From Mycetohabitans rhizoxinica HKI 454 (lineage in GTDB: Bacteria; Pseudomonadota; Gammaproteobacteria; Burkholderiales; Burkholderiaceae): a DNA stretch of 64,000 nucleotides. The translations under genes and the position numbers were made by a program. The notes below the pieces were generated by a model, which did no database searches, was not told the DNA's origin, and saw only the letters and a list, made by a program, of their open reading frames with translations. The stretch covers positions 1,328,845-1,392,844 of the forward strand of contig NC_014722.1 of the NCBI RefSeq assembly GCF_000198775.1, written 5' to 3'. Of this stretch, positions 39,869-51,805 are shown piece after piece. Position 1 is the first letter of the stretch; every line of letters starts with the position of its first letter.

Positions 39869-40243
39869 TCAGAACAGCGTTTGATACTGGTCGGCCGAGA
39901 AGCCGACCGCCTTGATGCCGTCGTCGGCCACGAGCACGGGACGCTTGATCACCGACGGCTTGTCGATCATTAATGCGATGGCGCCGTCGGTTGTGCCGGC
40001 TGCCGCCTTTTGCTCGTCGCTGAGCGCGCGCCACGTGGTGCCGCGCCGGTTCACGAGCGTGTCCAGCGGCACCTGGGCGAGCCAGTCGCGCAGCAATGCG
40101 GCGTTGACGCCGGCCTTCTTGACGTCGTGGAATGCGTACGCGACACCGTGCGCGTCAAGCCAGTCGCGCGCCTTTTTCACGGTGTCGCAGTTCGGGATCC
40201 CGTAGATGGTCAGCGCGTTGCCGCGCGACTTGCTGGTGGCCAT
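39869..40243 (-). CDS. ArsC/Spx-family protein (YffB type)
   Basis: A 124-residue thioredoxin-fold protein of the arsenate reductase-like YffB group: LTIYGIPNCDTVKKARDWLD with a single N-terminal Cys, the NRRGTTWRAL segment, and SVIKRPVLV with the conserved Arg-Pro. True arsenate reduction is unlikely. Its position between dapD and dapE is conserved in Burkholderia-type genomes. Function unknown, possibly GSH-dependent. Confidence 0.88.
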   Translation of the reverse strand: MATSKSRGNALTIYGIPNCDTVKKARDWLDAHGVAYAFHDVKKAGVNAALLRDWLAQVPLDTLVNRRGTTWRALSDEQKAAAGTTDGAIALMIDKPSVIKRPVLVADDGIKAVGFSADQYQTLF

Positions 40244-41071
40244 TCAGTCGCCCCGCAGCAGTTCGTTGATGCCGACCTTCGAACGGGTCTTGGCATCGAC
40301 TTTCTTGACGATCACCGCGCAGTACAGGCTGTATTTGCCGTCGGCCGACGGCAGGTTGCCGGCCACGACGACGGAACCCGGCGGCACGCGGCCGTACATG
40401 ACTTCGCCGGTCTCGCGATCATAGATCTTCGTGCTCTGGCCGAGATAGACGCCCATCGAGATCACCGAGTTCTCCCCGACGATCACACCTTCGACGACTT
40501 CAGAGCGCGCGCCGATAAAGCAGTTGTCTTCGATGATCACCGGATTGGCCTGCAGCGGCTCGAGCACGCCGCCGATGCCGACCCCTCCGGACAGGTGAAC
40601 GTTTTTGCCAATCTGCGCGCATGAGCCAACGGTGGCCCACGTATCGACCATCGTGCCTTCGTCGACGTATGCGCCGATGTTGGTGTACGACGGCATCAGC
40701 ACGACGTTCTTCGCGATATACGAGCCGCGGCGCGCGATCGCCGGCGGCACGACACGAAAGCCGCCGGCGGCGAAGTCCTCTGGCGTGTAGTTCGCGAACT
40801 TGGACGGCACCTTGTCGTAGAACTGCGAGTAGCCGCCGGCAGCCATCGGCACGTTGTCCTCAAGCCGGAACGACAGCAGTACTGCCTTTTTCAGCCATTG
40901 GTTGACGACCCAGTCGCCGTCCTTCTTTTCGGCCACGCGAAGCGTGCCGCGGTCCAGCTCGCCGATCACGTGTGCGACAGCCTCGCGGATGTCGGCGGGG
41001 GCGGACTTCGGTGACAGCTCGGCGCGGTTTTCCCACGCGGTGTCGATGATCTGCTGCAAGGGTTGCGACAT
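40244..41071 (-). CDS. dapD: Tetrahydrodipicolinate N-succinyltransferase
   Basis: A 275-residue left-handed beta-helix acyltransferase using succinyl-CoA in the succinylase branch of lysine synthesis. It has an N-terminal helical domain ([19 protein letters not shown]), then hexapeptide repeats (for example [29 protein letters not shown]-like turns, [17 protein letters not shown]). ATG 41071 matches the family start. It abuts the arsC-like gene (stop and start adjacent) and is 68 bp downstream of dapC. Confidence 0.96.
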   Translation of the reverse strand: MSQPLQQIIDTAWENRAELSPKSAPADIREAVAHVIGELDRGTLRVAEKKDGDWVVNQWLKKAVLLSFRLEDNVPMAAGGYSQFYDKVPSKFANYTPEDFAAGGFRVVPPAIARRGSYIAKNVVLMPSYTNIGAYVDEGTMVDTWATVGSCAQIGKNVHLSGGVGIGGVLEPLQANPVIIEDNCFIGARSEVVEGVIVGENSVISMGVYLGQSTKIYDRETGEVMYGRVPPGSVVVAGNLPSADGKYSLYCAVIVKKVDAKTRSKVGINELLRGD

Positions 41072-41139
41072 GGCTTGATGACTCGAGTGTGGTTGATATC
41101 GATGCAATGCGTGCGCGCCGCGCGGCAGGCGTCGGTGCG

Positions 41140-42354
41140 CTACAGGCTGTGACAGAATTGGACGATGCGTCGCGCGCCTTCGACGCATTCGGCGGTGTCT
41201 GCGACCAGCGCGATGCGCACGTAGTTGCGTCCCGGGTTGGCGCCGTGCGCGGTACGCGCGAGATAGGAGCCCGGTAGGACGGTGACATTATAGTCGGCGT
41301 ACAAGCGCCGCGCGAATGCGCAATCGTCCAAGCCGGTGCGCGACACCTGCGCCCACAGGTAGAACCCCGCGTCGGGCATCGTGACATCCAGCACGTCGGC
41401 CAGCATCGGGGTGACGATGCCGAATTTCTCAACGTACTCCCGGCGGTTGTCGCGCACGTGCTGCTCGTCGCCCCACGCGGCGATGCTCGCGGCCTGGTAG
41501 ACGGGGCTCAACGCCGAACCGTGATAAGTGCGGAACAATAGGAAGCGTTTCAGGATCGATGCGTCGCCTGCCACGAATCCGGAGCGCATTCCCGGCACGT
41601 TCGAGCGCTTGGACAGGCTGGAGAACATCACGATGCGCTCGAAGCCACGACCCAGTGCGTGGGCGGCCTGCAGTGCACCAAGCGGCGGGTTGCGCTCGTC
41701 GAAGTAGATCTCAGAGTAGCACTCGTCGGACGCGATAGTGAAACCGAAGCGCTCGGATAGGGCGAAAATCTCCCGCCAATCGTCCAGGCCCAACACGGCC
41801 CCGGTCGGATTGCCCGGGGAGCACACGTACAGCAGCTGCGTGCGTGCCCAGACATCATGCGGCACCGTGCCGTAATCGCATGCGTAGTGGCGGGCCGGAT
41901 CGCTGTTTACATAGTACGGCTGCGCACCGGCGAGCAGCGCCGCCCCTTCGTAGATTTGATAAAACGGATTCGGGCACAGCACGACCGGCGGCTGACTCGC
42001 ATCGCTTGTGCGACTGGGATCGATGACCGTTTGGGCGAACGCGAACAGCGCCTCGCGTGAGCCGACCACTGGCAGCACGTCGGTGGCCGGGTCCACCGCC
42101 GGCAATCCATAGCGGCGTTGCAGCCACGCTGCGATCGCGTGCCGCAACGGCGGCGTGCCGGCGGTCGCAGGGTACGACGCCAATCCCTCGAGCGACGCGC
42201 GGACGGCCTCGTGAACCAGCGCCGGCGTCGGATGCTTCGGCTCACCGATACCAAAACTGATCGGCGCATGGGCTGGCGAAGGGGGCACGCCGTCGAATAG
42301 CGCGCGCAGCTTTTCAAATGGATACGGTTGCAACAGGTTAAGACGCGGATTCAC
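41140..42354 (-). CDS. dapC: Succinyldiaminopimelate transaminase
   Basis: A 404-residue class I/II PLP aminotransferase. Substrate and cofactor signatures: [16 protein letters not shown] near the N-terminus, [16 protein letters not shown], the [11 protein letters not shown] segment, and the PLP-binding Lys in [19 protein letters not shown] 42354 ([16 protein letters not shown]) is chosen because AAGG precedes it and it is the family start; the frame upstream is not conserved. It is the first gene of the dapC-dapD-arsC-dapE-prmB array. Confidence 0.93.
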   Translation of the reverse strand: MNPRLNLLQPYPFEKLRALFDGVPPSPAHAPISFGIGEPKHPTPALVHEAVRASLEGLASYPATAGTPPLRHAIAAWLQRRYGLPAVDPATDVLPVVGSREALFAFAQTVIDPSRTSDASQPPVVLCPNPFYQIYEGAALLAGAQPYYVNSDPARHYACDYGTVPHDVWARTQLLYVCSPGNPTGAVLGLDDWREIFALSERFGFTIASDECYSEIYFDERNPPLGALQAAHALGRGFERIVMFSSLSKRSNVPGMRSGFVAGDASILKRFLLFRTYHGSALSPVYQAASIAAWGDEQHVRDNRREYVEKFGIVTPMLADVLDVTMPDAGFYLWAQVSRTGLDDCAFARRLYADYNVTVLPGSYLARTAHGANPGRNYVRIALVADTAECVEGARRIVQFCHSL

Positions 42355-42448
42355 TAGCAGGCCTTTGTGGCGGCGTCGGGCACGGCGTCGGGCTGCCATA
42401 TCGGCAGCGAGGACAGGCGCCGCCGCGTCGATGCACGCGGCCGCCGCA

Positions 42449-42483
42449 TTGAAAGCGGGTTGATTCGCAAAGCTATAATTATA
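42449..42483 (+). promoter_or_regulatory. Putative promoter in the dapC-smc divergent spacer
   Basis: TTGAAA (42449-42454), a 19-base spacer and TATAAT (42474-42479) face smc. The -10 is part of the palindrome TATAATTATA, which also gives a TATAAT on the minus strand (42483-42478) facing dapC, though without a good -35 there. Confidence 0.4.
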
Positions 42484-42647
42484 GCGTGCCTGCGCGGGCG
42501 TGCCGCCGGCACGACACGCTGCGTGACGAACGGCCCGAGCCGGTTTGGGCCGCCAATCGGCAATGGTATGATTGGGCCCGAACGTCCGGGCGCCGCATGG
42601 GTGCCGCGCGGACTCCATGCAATCTCTTTAAAACAGCGAATATCGCC

Positions 42648-45600
42648 GTGCGTCTGACCTCGATCAAGCTCGCTGGCTTCAAGTCCTTCGTCGATCTGAC
42701 TCATTTCCAGGTGCCGGGCCAGCTCGTTGGCGTCGTCGGCCCCAATGGCTGTGGCAAGTCGAACATCATCGACGCGGTGCGCTGGGTGCTCGGCGAATCA
42801 CGCGCGTCCGAGTTGCGCGGCGAATCGATGCAGGACGTGATCTTCAACGGCTCGACCGCGCGCAAGCCGGCCAGTCGCGCCAGCGTCGAGTTGGTGTTCG
42901 ACAATGGCGACGGGCGGGCGGCGGGCCAATGGAGCCAATACGCAGAAATCGCGGTCAAGCGCGTGCTCACGCGTGACGGCACGTCCAGCTACTATATCAA
43001 CAACCTGCCGGCGCGTCGGCGCGACATCCAGGACATCTTTCTGGGCACAGGCCTGGGCCCGCGCGCGTACGCGATCATTGGCCAAGGGATGATCGCGCGG
43101 ATCATCGAGGCCAAGCCCGAGGAGTTGCGCGTCTTCCTGGAGGAGGCGGCCGGTGTGTCCAAGTATAAGGAGCGGCGCCGGGAGACGGCGAACCGCCTGA
43201 ATGACACGCGCGACAACCTGACTCGCGTCGAGGATATCGTGCGCGAACTTGGCACGAACCTGGACAAGCTCGAGGGGCAGGCCATGATCGCGCAGCAGTT
43301 CAAGGCGTTGCAGGCCGAGGGCGAGGAAAAGCAGCGCCTGCTGTGGCTGCTGCGCAAGAACGAGGCGCAGGCCGAGCAGGAGCGCCAACAGCGGGCGATC
43401 GGTGCCGCGCAGGTCGAGCTTGAGGCGCAGATGGCGAGGCTGCGCGAAGTCGAGGCGCAACTGGAGACGATGCGCGTCGCGCACTACGCGGCCAGCGATG
43501 CGATGCAGGGCGCGCAAGGGACGCTGTACGAGGCCAATGCCGAGGTCAGCCGGCTGGAAGCGGAGATCAAATTCATCGTCGAGTCGCGCAATCGTGCGCA
43601 GAACCAGATTGCGGCGCTCACCGCGCAGCGGGATCAGTGGCAGAGGCAGGCCGAGCAGGCACGCGACGAACTGGCCGACGCGCACGCGTTGCTGGCCGAG
43701 GCCGAGGAGCGGGCGGCGCGCACGCAGGACGACGCGGCTGCGCAAAACGATGCGCTGCCGGCGTTGGAAGCGCGGTGGCGCGATGCGCAGGCCAAGCTCA
43801 ATGACGAGCGGAGCGCGATCGCGCAAACGGAACAAGCGTTGAAGCTGGAGGCGGCGCATCAGCGCAACGCTGACCAGCAGTTGCAGCAGTTGCAGGTGCG
43901 GCTGGAGCGCCTGAGGAGTGAGCGGCAGGGGCTGGATGCGCCGGACGAGGCGCAACTTGAAGAACTGCGCATGCAGTTGGCTGAGCATGAGCAGATGCTG
44001 GACGATGCGCAGCAACGGCTCGCCGACGCGCAACAGCAGGCGCCGCAGCTAGACGAGGCGCGCCGCGCCGCGCAGGAGCGCGTGCAACAGGAAAACGCAC
44101 GGATCCACCAGCTTGATGCGCGCTTGGCCGCGCTCAAGCAGTTGCAGCAAAATGTGCAGACGCAGGGCAAGCTTCAGCCGTGGCTGGACAAGCACGAACT
44201 GGCTGCGCTGCCGCGCCTGTGGAAGAAGCTGCACATTGAGCCCGGCTGGGAAATGGCGCTGGAATCGGTCTTGCGCGAGCGACTGGCCGCGCTCGAGGTC
44301 TCGAATCTGGATTGGGTCAACGCGTTTGCCACCGACGCGCCGCCGGCCAAACTCGCGTTCTATGCGCCCCCGCCGGCCGGCAAGCCGCTGCAGACGCCGG
44401 CTGGACTGCGGCCGTTGCTGGCGCTACTGCGCATCGATGACCCGGGACTGCGCGCGGTGCTCGGCGACTGGCTCGCCAATGCGTTCGTAGCCGACGATCT
44501 CGGCCAGGCACTGGCCGCGCGTGCCCAGCTGCCAGATGGCGGATGCTTTGTTGTCCAGGCCGGCCATCTGGTCACCCGCGTCGGCGTGCAACTGTATGCA
44601 GCCGATTCCGAGCAGGCCGGCATGCTTGCACGGCAACAGGAAATCGACAATCTCGGGCGCGAGGTCCGCGCCCAGGCGCTATTGGCGGATGAAGCGCGCG
44701 GCGCCGCGGTGCGCGCCGAGGCCGCGCATACGCAGGCGACGCAGGCGTTGGCCGACGCGCGGGCACAGGTCGAACGCGCGACGCAGCGGGTCCATGCATT
44801 GCAACTGGACGTGCTCAAGCTGACCCAGGCGCACGAGCGTTACACGCAACGCAGCGTGCAGATCGGCGAGGAACTCGATGAGATCGCCGCGCAGATCGAC
44901 GAGCAGCGGGCCCTGCGCAGCGAGTCCGAGAGCAATTTCGAGCGTTTCGACACCGAGCTGGCTGAACTGCAGGCACGCTTCGAAGAAGAGCAGCTGGCGT
45001 TCGAGGCGCTCGACGAAACCCTGGCCGACGCACGCCAGAAGGCGCGGGAACTGGAGCGCGCGGCTCAAGATGCGGTCTATGCGCAGCGCGATGTCGCGGC
45101 CCGCATCGAGGCGCTCACGCGCAGTATCCAGGTCGCGCTGGAGCAGGACGCGCGCGTCGCCGGCGCGCTGCAAGAGGCGCGCGCGGAACTGGAAACGATC
45201 AACGAGCAAACGGCCCATACCGGGCTGCAGCAAGCGCTGGCATGGCGTAGCGAGCGTGAGAACGCGCTGCAGGCCGCGCGTGCCGAACTCGATGCGCTGA
45301 CCGGCCAATTGCGGCAGGCCGACGAGCAGCGCCTGGCCGCGGAGCGCTCGCTGCAGCCGCTGCGTGACAAGATTACCGAGTTGCAGCTCAAGGAGCAGGC
45401 GGCACGGCTCAATCGCGAGCAGTTCGTCGAGCAACTGGAGGCAGCCGGCGTCGATGAGACGGCGCTGCAAGCCAAGCTCGGCGCGGACATGAAGCCATCG
45501 TACCTGCAGGGTGAGGTGACGCGAATCAATAACGCCATCACCGCGCTGGGCCCGGTGAACATGGCGGCGTTGGACGAATTGAGCGCGGCCCGCGAACGCA

Positions 45601-46166
45601 AGCAGTTCCTGGATGCGCAGTCGGCCGACCTGCAGCACGCGATCGAGACGCTCGAGGACGCTATCCGCAAGATCGACGAGGAGACGCGGGCGCTGTTGCA
45701 AGGCACCTTCGATGAAGTCAACCGGCATTTCGGCGAACTGTTCCCACGGTTGTTCGGCGGTGGACAGGCCAAACTAATCATGACGGGCGCGGAGATCCTC
45801 GATGCCGGCGTACAGGTGATGGCGCAGCCGCCGGGCAAAAAGAATTCGACTATCCACCTGCTGTCCGGCGGCGAGAAGGCGCTGACCGCGACGGCGTTGG
45901 TGTTTGCGATGTTCCAGCTCAATCCGGCGCCATTTTGCTTGCTGGATGAGGTCGATGCGCCGCTGGACGACGCCAATACCGAACGCTTCGCGAACCTGGT
46001 ACGGGCGATGTCGGACAAGACGCAGTTCCTGTTCATCTCGCACAATAAGATCGCGATGGAAATGGCCCAGCAGTTGATCGGCGTGACGATGCAGGAACAA
46101 GGCGTGTCGCGAATCGTCGCGGTCGATATGGAAACGGCCGCGGGTTTCGCGCAGAACGCCGGGTAA
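42648..46166 (+). CDS. smc: Chromosome segregation protein SMC
   Basis: A 1172-residue condensin ATPase. Head: Walker A GPNGCGKSN near residue 32 and LGTGLGPRAYAIIGQG; then two long coiled coils (Ala/Glu/Gln-rich) flanking the hinge (about residues 510-660, WLDKHELAALPRLWKKLHIEPG); C-terminal head with signature LSGGEKALTATALVFAMF and Walker B CLLDEVDAPLDDANTERF. GTG 42648 gives the usual VRLTSIKLAGFKSFVD start; the upstream frame from 42486 is not conserved. It is followed by zipA. Confidence 0.96.
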   Translation: MRLTSIKLAGFKSFVDLTHFQVPGQLVGVVGPNGCGKSNIIDAVRWVLGESRASELRGESMQDVIFNGSTARKPASRASVELVFDNGDGRAAGQWSQYAEIAVKRVLTRDGTSSYYINNLPARRRDIQDIFLGTGLGPRAYAIIGQGMIARIIEAKPEELRVFLEEAAGVSKYKERRRETANRLNDTRDNLTRVEDIVRELGTNLDKLEGQAMIAQQFKALQAEGEEKQRLLWLLRKNEAQAEQERQQRAIGAAQVELEAQMARLREVEAQLETMRVAHYAASDAMQGAQGTLYEANAEVSRLEAEIKFIVESRNRAQNQIAALTAQRDQWQRQAEQARDELADAHALLAEAEERAARTQDDAAAQNDALPALEARWRDAQAKLNDERSAIAQTEQALKLEAAHQRNADQQLQQLQVRLERLRSERQGLDAPDEAQLEELRMQLAEHEQMLDDAQQRLADAQQQAPQLDEARRAAQERVQQENARIHQLDARLAALKQLQQNVQTQGKLQPWLDKHELAALPRLWKKLHIEPGWEMALESVLRERLAALEVSNLDWVNAFATDAPPAKLAFYAPPPAGKPLQTPAGLRPLLALLRIDDPGLRAVLGDWLANAFVADDLGQALAARAQLPDGGCFVVQAGHLVTRVGVQLYAADSEQAGMLARQQEIDNLGREVRAQALLADEARGAAVRAEAAHTQATQALADARAQVERATQRVHALQLDVLKLTQAHERYTQRSVQIGEELDEIAAQIDEQRALRSESESNFERFDTELAELQARFEEEQLAFEALDETLADARQKARELERAAQDAVYAQRDVAARIEALTRSIQVALEQDARVAGALQEARAELETINEQTAHTGLQQALAWRSERENALQAARAELDALTGQLRQADEQRLAAERSLQPLRDKITELQLKEQAARLNREQFVEQLEAAGVDETALQAKLGADMKPSYLQGEVTRINNAITALGPVNMAALDELSAARERKQFLDAQSADLQHAIETLEDAIRKIDEETRALLQGTFDEVNRHFGELFPRLFGGGQAKLIMTGAEILDAGVQVMAQPPGKKNSTIHLLSGGEKALTATALVFAMFQLNPAPFCLLDEVDAPLDDANTERFANLVRAMSDKTQFLFISHNKIAMEMAQQLIGVTMQEQGVSRIVAVDMETAAGFAQNAG

Positions 46167-46205
46167 TGGACAGCAACACGAATAAGCATTGCTGATGGAG
46201 TCTGC

Positions 46206-47429
46206 ATGGATGAATTGACGCTCGGATTGATAGGTGCGGGCGCAGTGGTGGTGACCGGCGTGGTCGCGTACAACGCGTGGCAGGCAGCCAAGGTACGGCG
46301 CAGAATGCCCCGGCCGATGCCGGACGATGCGGCGGCGGAGCTGGCGCGCGCACCCGATGCGAACGAGGAACGGCCGTTCATCGAGCCCGTGGCCCCGGGT
46401 TCACGCCATGAGTCCGGTTTTGGCGCGAACCAGGCCGGGGCACGCCGCGAACCGAGTTTCGGACCGTCGGCGGCGCCCGATACGCCGGTCGATTTGCAGG
46501 CGGAAGGCGTCGGCGATGGGGTCGGCGTCGCGCAGGCCGAGCCGTGCCCCGCGCATGATGGGCAGCAGGAGCCGATCATGCCGGCTGCGACGACGATCAA
46601 CGCCGCACCACCGGCGCTCGTGGATCGGCGTATCGACTGCGTCGTGCCGATCCGCATCGCAGCGCCGGTCGCCGCTGAGAAGGTGCTGCCGCTCGCGCAA
46701 CGGTTGCGGCGTGCTGGTGGCAAGCCGGTGTTCATCGAGGGCAAGGCCGAAGGCGGCGAGCACTGGGAGTGGCTGCAGGCGGGCGGGCGGTACCACGAGT
46801 TGCGTGCAGCGGTGCAACTGGCCAACCGCAATGGGCCGCTGAACGAGTTGGAATTTTCGGAGTTCGTGTCCGGCGTGCAGGCTTTCGCCGATGCGCTGGA
46901 TGGCGCGCCCGAGTTTCCGGACATGATGGAAACGGTGTCGATGGCGCGCGAACTGGACGGGTTCGCCGCGCAATGCGATGCCCAATTGTCGGTCAACGTG
47001 TTGTCTGACGGCGCGCCGTGGTCGGCCAATTATGTGCAGGCCGTCGCATCGCAGGACGGATTGTTGCTGTCGCGCGACGGCACGCGGTTCGTCAAGCTCG
47101 ACGCCAAGCAAAATCCGGTGTTCATGTTGCAGTTCGGCGACACCAATTTCTTGCGTGACGACCTGACATACAAGGGCGGCACGATGATCACGCTGCTGTT
47201 AGACGTGCCGGTGGCCGACGAAGACATCTTGCCGTTCCGGCTGATGTGCGACTACGCGAAATCGCTCGCGCAGCGCATCGGCGCTCGGGTCGTCGACGAC
47301 CAGCGCCGGCCACTGCCCGAGACGGCACTGGCGGCGATCGATACGCAACTGATGACGCTGTACGCGAAGCTGGAGCAGGCGGGTATTCCCGCCGGCTCGC
47401 CGGCGACCCGACGGCTGTTTAGCAATTGA
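46206..47429 (+). CDS. zipA: Cell division protein ZipA
   Basis: A 407-residue protein with an N-terminal membrane anchor (LTLGLIGAGAVVVTGVVAYN), a basic patch, a ~150-residue acidic/Pro/Ala linker and a C-terminal ZipA-type domain (RIAAPVAAEKVLPLAQRL ... GTMITLLLDVPVADEDILPFRLM). ZipA tethers FtsZ to the membrane. Its location between smc and ligA is conserved in Burkholderiaceae. The N-terminal topology and the C-terminal domain together support the call. Confidence 0.85.
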   Translation: MDELTLGLIGAGAVVVTGVVAYNAWQAAKVRRRMPRPMPDDAAAELARAPDANEERPFIEPVAPGSRHESGFGANQAGARREPSFGPSAAPDTPVDLQAEGVGDGVGVAQAEPCPAHDGQQEPIMPAATTINAAPPALVDRRIDCVVPIRIAAPVAAEKVLPLAQRLRRAGGKPVFIEGKAEGGEHWEWLQAGGRYHELRAAVQLANRNGPLNELEFSEFVSGVQAFADALDGAPEFPDMMETVSMARELDGFAAQCDAQLSVNVLSDGAPWSANYVQAVASQDGLLLSRDGTRFVKLDAKQNPVFMLQFGDTNFLRDDLTYKGGTMITLLLDVPVADEDILPFRLMCDYAKSLAQRIGARVVDDQRRPLPETALAAIDTQLMTLYAKLEQAGIPAGSPATRRLFSN

Positions 47430-47509
47430 CCGACCCGGCGCGCCGGCGGCCGTTGGCCGTTGGCGGCCGCCAGTCGATGATGGGGTGCTCGGTGCGGCAC
47501 CTGCGCGAG

Positions 47510-47535
47510 CCCGGTGCATGGCGCCGGGTTTTTTT
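47510..47535 (+). terminator. Rho-independent terminator after zipA
   Basis: CCCGGTGC (47510-47517) pairs with GCGCCGGG (47521-47528), one G-T pair, three-base loop, then seven T. Confidence 0.8.
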
Positions 47536-47597
47536 GTGCTGTCCGTCCTGTCATAGCGCTTCCGGCGGATGCCGCCGCATGCGGCTTCCTGCGATAA

Positions 47598-50197
<2,600 letters not shown>

Positions 50198-50231
50198 CAC
50201 AGGCCCGCGTCGCCGGCGGGTACCGGCTGCC

Positions 50232-51800
50232 TCAGAAGTGTTCGTCCGCGCGCAAATAGCGCCATTTACCGGACGGCAGCGCGCCAAGCACGAGTTGGCC
50301 TATTCTGACGCGTTTCAGGCCGACGACCTCCAGGCCGACTAATTCGCACATGCGGCGGATCTGGCGTTTGCGGCCCTCGCGCAGCACAAAGCGTAACTGC
50401 TCGCCGTTTTGCCAATCGACCTGCGCCGGCTTGAGCCGCACGCCGTCCAGCGACAATCCTTCGCGCAGTTGCGCTAGCTTATCGATGGGGAAATAGCGTT
50501 CCACCTGCTGCGTGTGCGTGCCGTAGCGCACGCGCACCAAGTATTCCTTTTCCACCTCGGACTGTTCGCCAATCAACTGCTTGGCGATACGGCCGTCCTG
50601 CGTGAGCACGAGTAAGCCGGTCGAATCGATGTCGAGCCGGCCAGCAGGCGCTAGTGAGCGCAGATGGGTAGCGGAAAAGCGCGTAGGCGCGGGATCGTCG
50701 CTCCAGCGATTGGCCGGCGTGATGAGCGCGACGGCGGGAGGATAGTCGCCTTCCGGCTGGCCGGAGACGTATCCGACCGGCTTGTTCAGCACGATCGTCA
50801 CTTGCCGTGCTTGGGCTGCGCGTGCGTTGGGTAGCACGTCGATGTGCTGCGCGGCGGTGACCTTCGCGCCGAGCGTGTCGACAATCTGCCCGTCGACGCG
50901 GACCCAGCCCTTCTCAATCCATTCGTCGGCTTCGCGGCGCGAGCACAGGCCGAGTTCGGACATTCGCTTCGACAACCGCATCTGGCCGGGCACATCGGCC
51001 TCGATCCCGCGGTGGATGTCGTGGCGCGGCAGGCCCGCATCAGCGCGCGGACGCGACGCACGCGTCCAGTCCATTGGCGCGCGCTTGACCTGTTGTGTGC
51101 CGCCGCCACGCTCGCGGGGACTGCGTGCCGGACTCCGCTCGGCAGTGCTTCGCGCACCGATGCGCTCGGCCAGGGCCTGTGCCGGCGATTGGCGCGGCTT
51201 GCGACCGGCATGGTCGGGCTTGTCGCGACGTGCCGGCGCTTGTGCCTGCGTACGCTTGCCGGCACTCGCGCCGCGCTCGCGACCGCCGCGATCCGTGCCT
51301 TGGAACGGCTCACCGGCGGCTACCTCGTCTTGCCGCTTGGTGCGACGCGCTTGCGTCGGTGCGGTGGCGAGACGGCGCGCTGACGTGCGTCGTCGATCCG
51401 GTGAGGGCGAGGTCGATGATGACGTGGAGGTTGGCGTGGGCATCGACGCAGCGCCCGGCAGGCGAGGCGCGCGCCTTGCGTCGCGCGCGTCAGATCGGTC
51501 GCCCGAGTCCGCGCGGGCAGGCGCCCCGGCCGCCGTTCGGCGCGGCACGACGGCGTTGCCTGGCGTGTCGGCGCGCACGCTCCCATGGCGCTTGCTGGCT
51601 GTAGTGGTGTTACCGCCGGCGGGCGTGGCCGGGTGGGGGGTGGGGCGACGTCCAGCCGGCGCACGCTGGTCGGCGTCGCGGCCTTCCCGCGGTGCCTGCG
51701 CGGCGCTGCGCCGGGTTGCGTCGCGCTTCGCGCCGGGTCGCACCGGCTGTCGCGACGGCGAGTCTGGTCGAGGATGTTTCGCGGTAAGCTTTACGCGCAT
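50232..51800 (-). CDS. rluB: 23S rRNA pseudouridine synthase RluB with long disordered N-terminus
   Basis: A 522-residue protein. The C-terminal ~250 residues are a standard RluB: S4 domain (RLSKRMSELGLCSRREADEWI) and catalytic PAGRLDIDSTGLLVLTQDG with the active-site Asp. It modifies U2605 of 23S rRNA. The first ~270 residues are Arg/Ala/Ser/Pro/Thr low complexity, much longer than the short tail of E. coli RluB, and probably disordered RNA-binding sequence. The start could lie at any later in-frame codon; ATG 51800 is the longest. Convergent with def. Confidence 0.9.
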   Translation of the reverse strand: MRVKLTAKHPRPDSPSRQPVRPGAKRDATRRSAAQAPREGRDADQRAPAGRRPTPHPATPAGGNTTTASKRHGSVRADTPGNAVVPRRTAAGAPARADSGDRSDARDARRAPRLPGAASMPTPTSTSSSTSPSPDRRRTSARRLATAPTQARRTKRQDEVAAGEPFQGTDRGGRERGASAGKRTQAQAPARRDKPDHAGRKPRQSPAQALAERIGARSTAERSPARSPRERGGGTQQVKRAPMDWTRASRPRADAGLPRHDIHRGIEADVPGQMRLSKRMSELGLCSRREADEWIEKGWVRVDGQIVDTLGAKVTAAQHIDVLPNARAAQARQVTIVLNKPVGYVSGQPEGDYPPAVALITPANRWSDDPAPTRFSATHLRSLAPAGRLDIDSTGLLVLTQDGRIAKQLIGEQSEVEKEYLVRVRYGTHTQQVERYFPIDKLAQLREGLSLDGVRLKPAQVDWQNGEQLRFVLREGRKRQIRRMCELVGLEVVGLKRVRIGQLVLGALPSGKWRYLRADEHF

Positions 51801-51805
51801 AAGAT

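Noticed and set aside
45077..47029. 650-codon minus-strand frame
   Set aside because: Antisense to smc and zipA; no domain, Ser/Cys-rich shadow composition.
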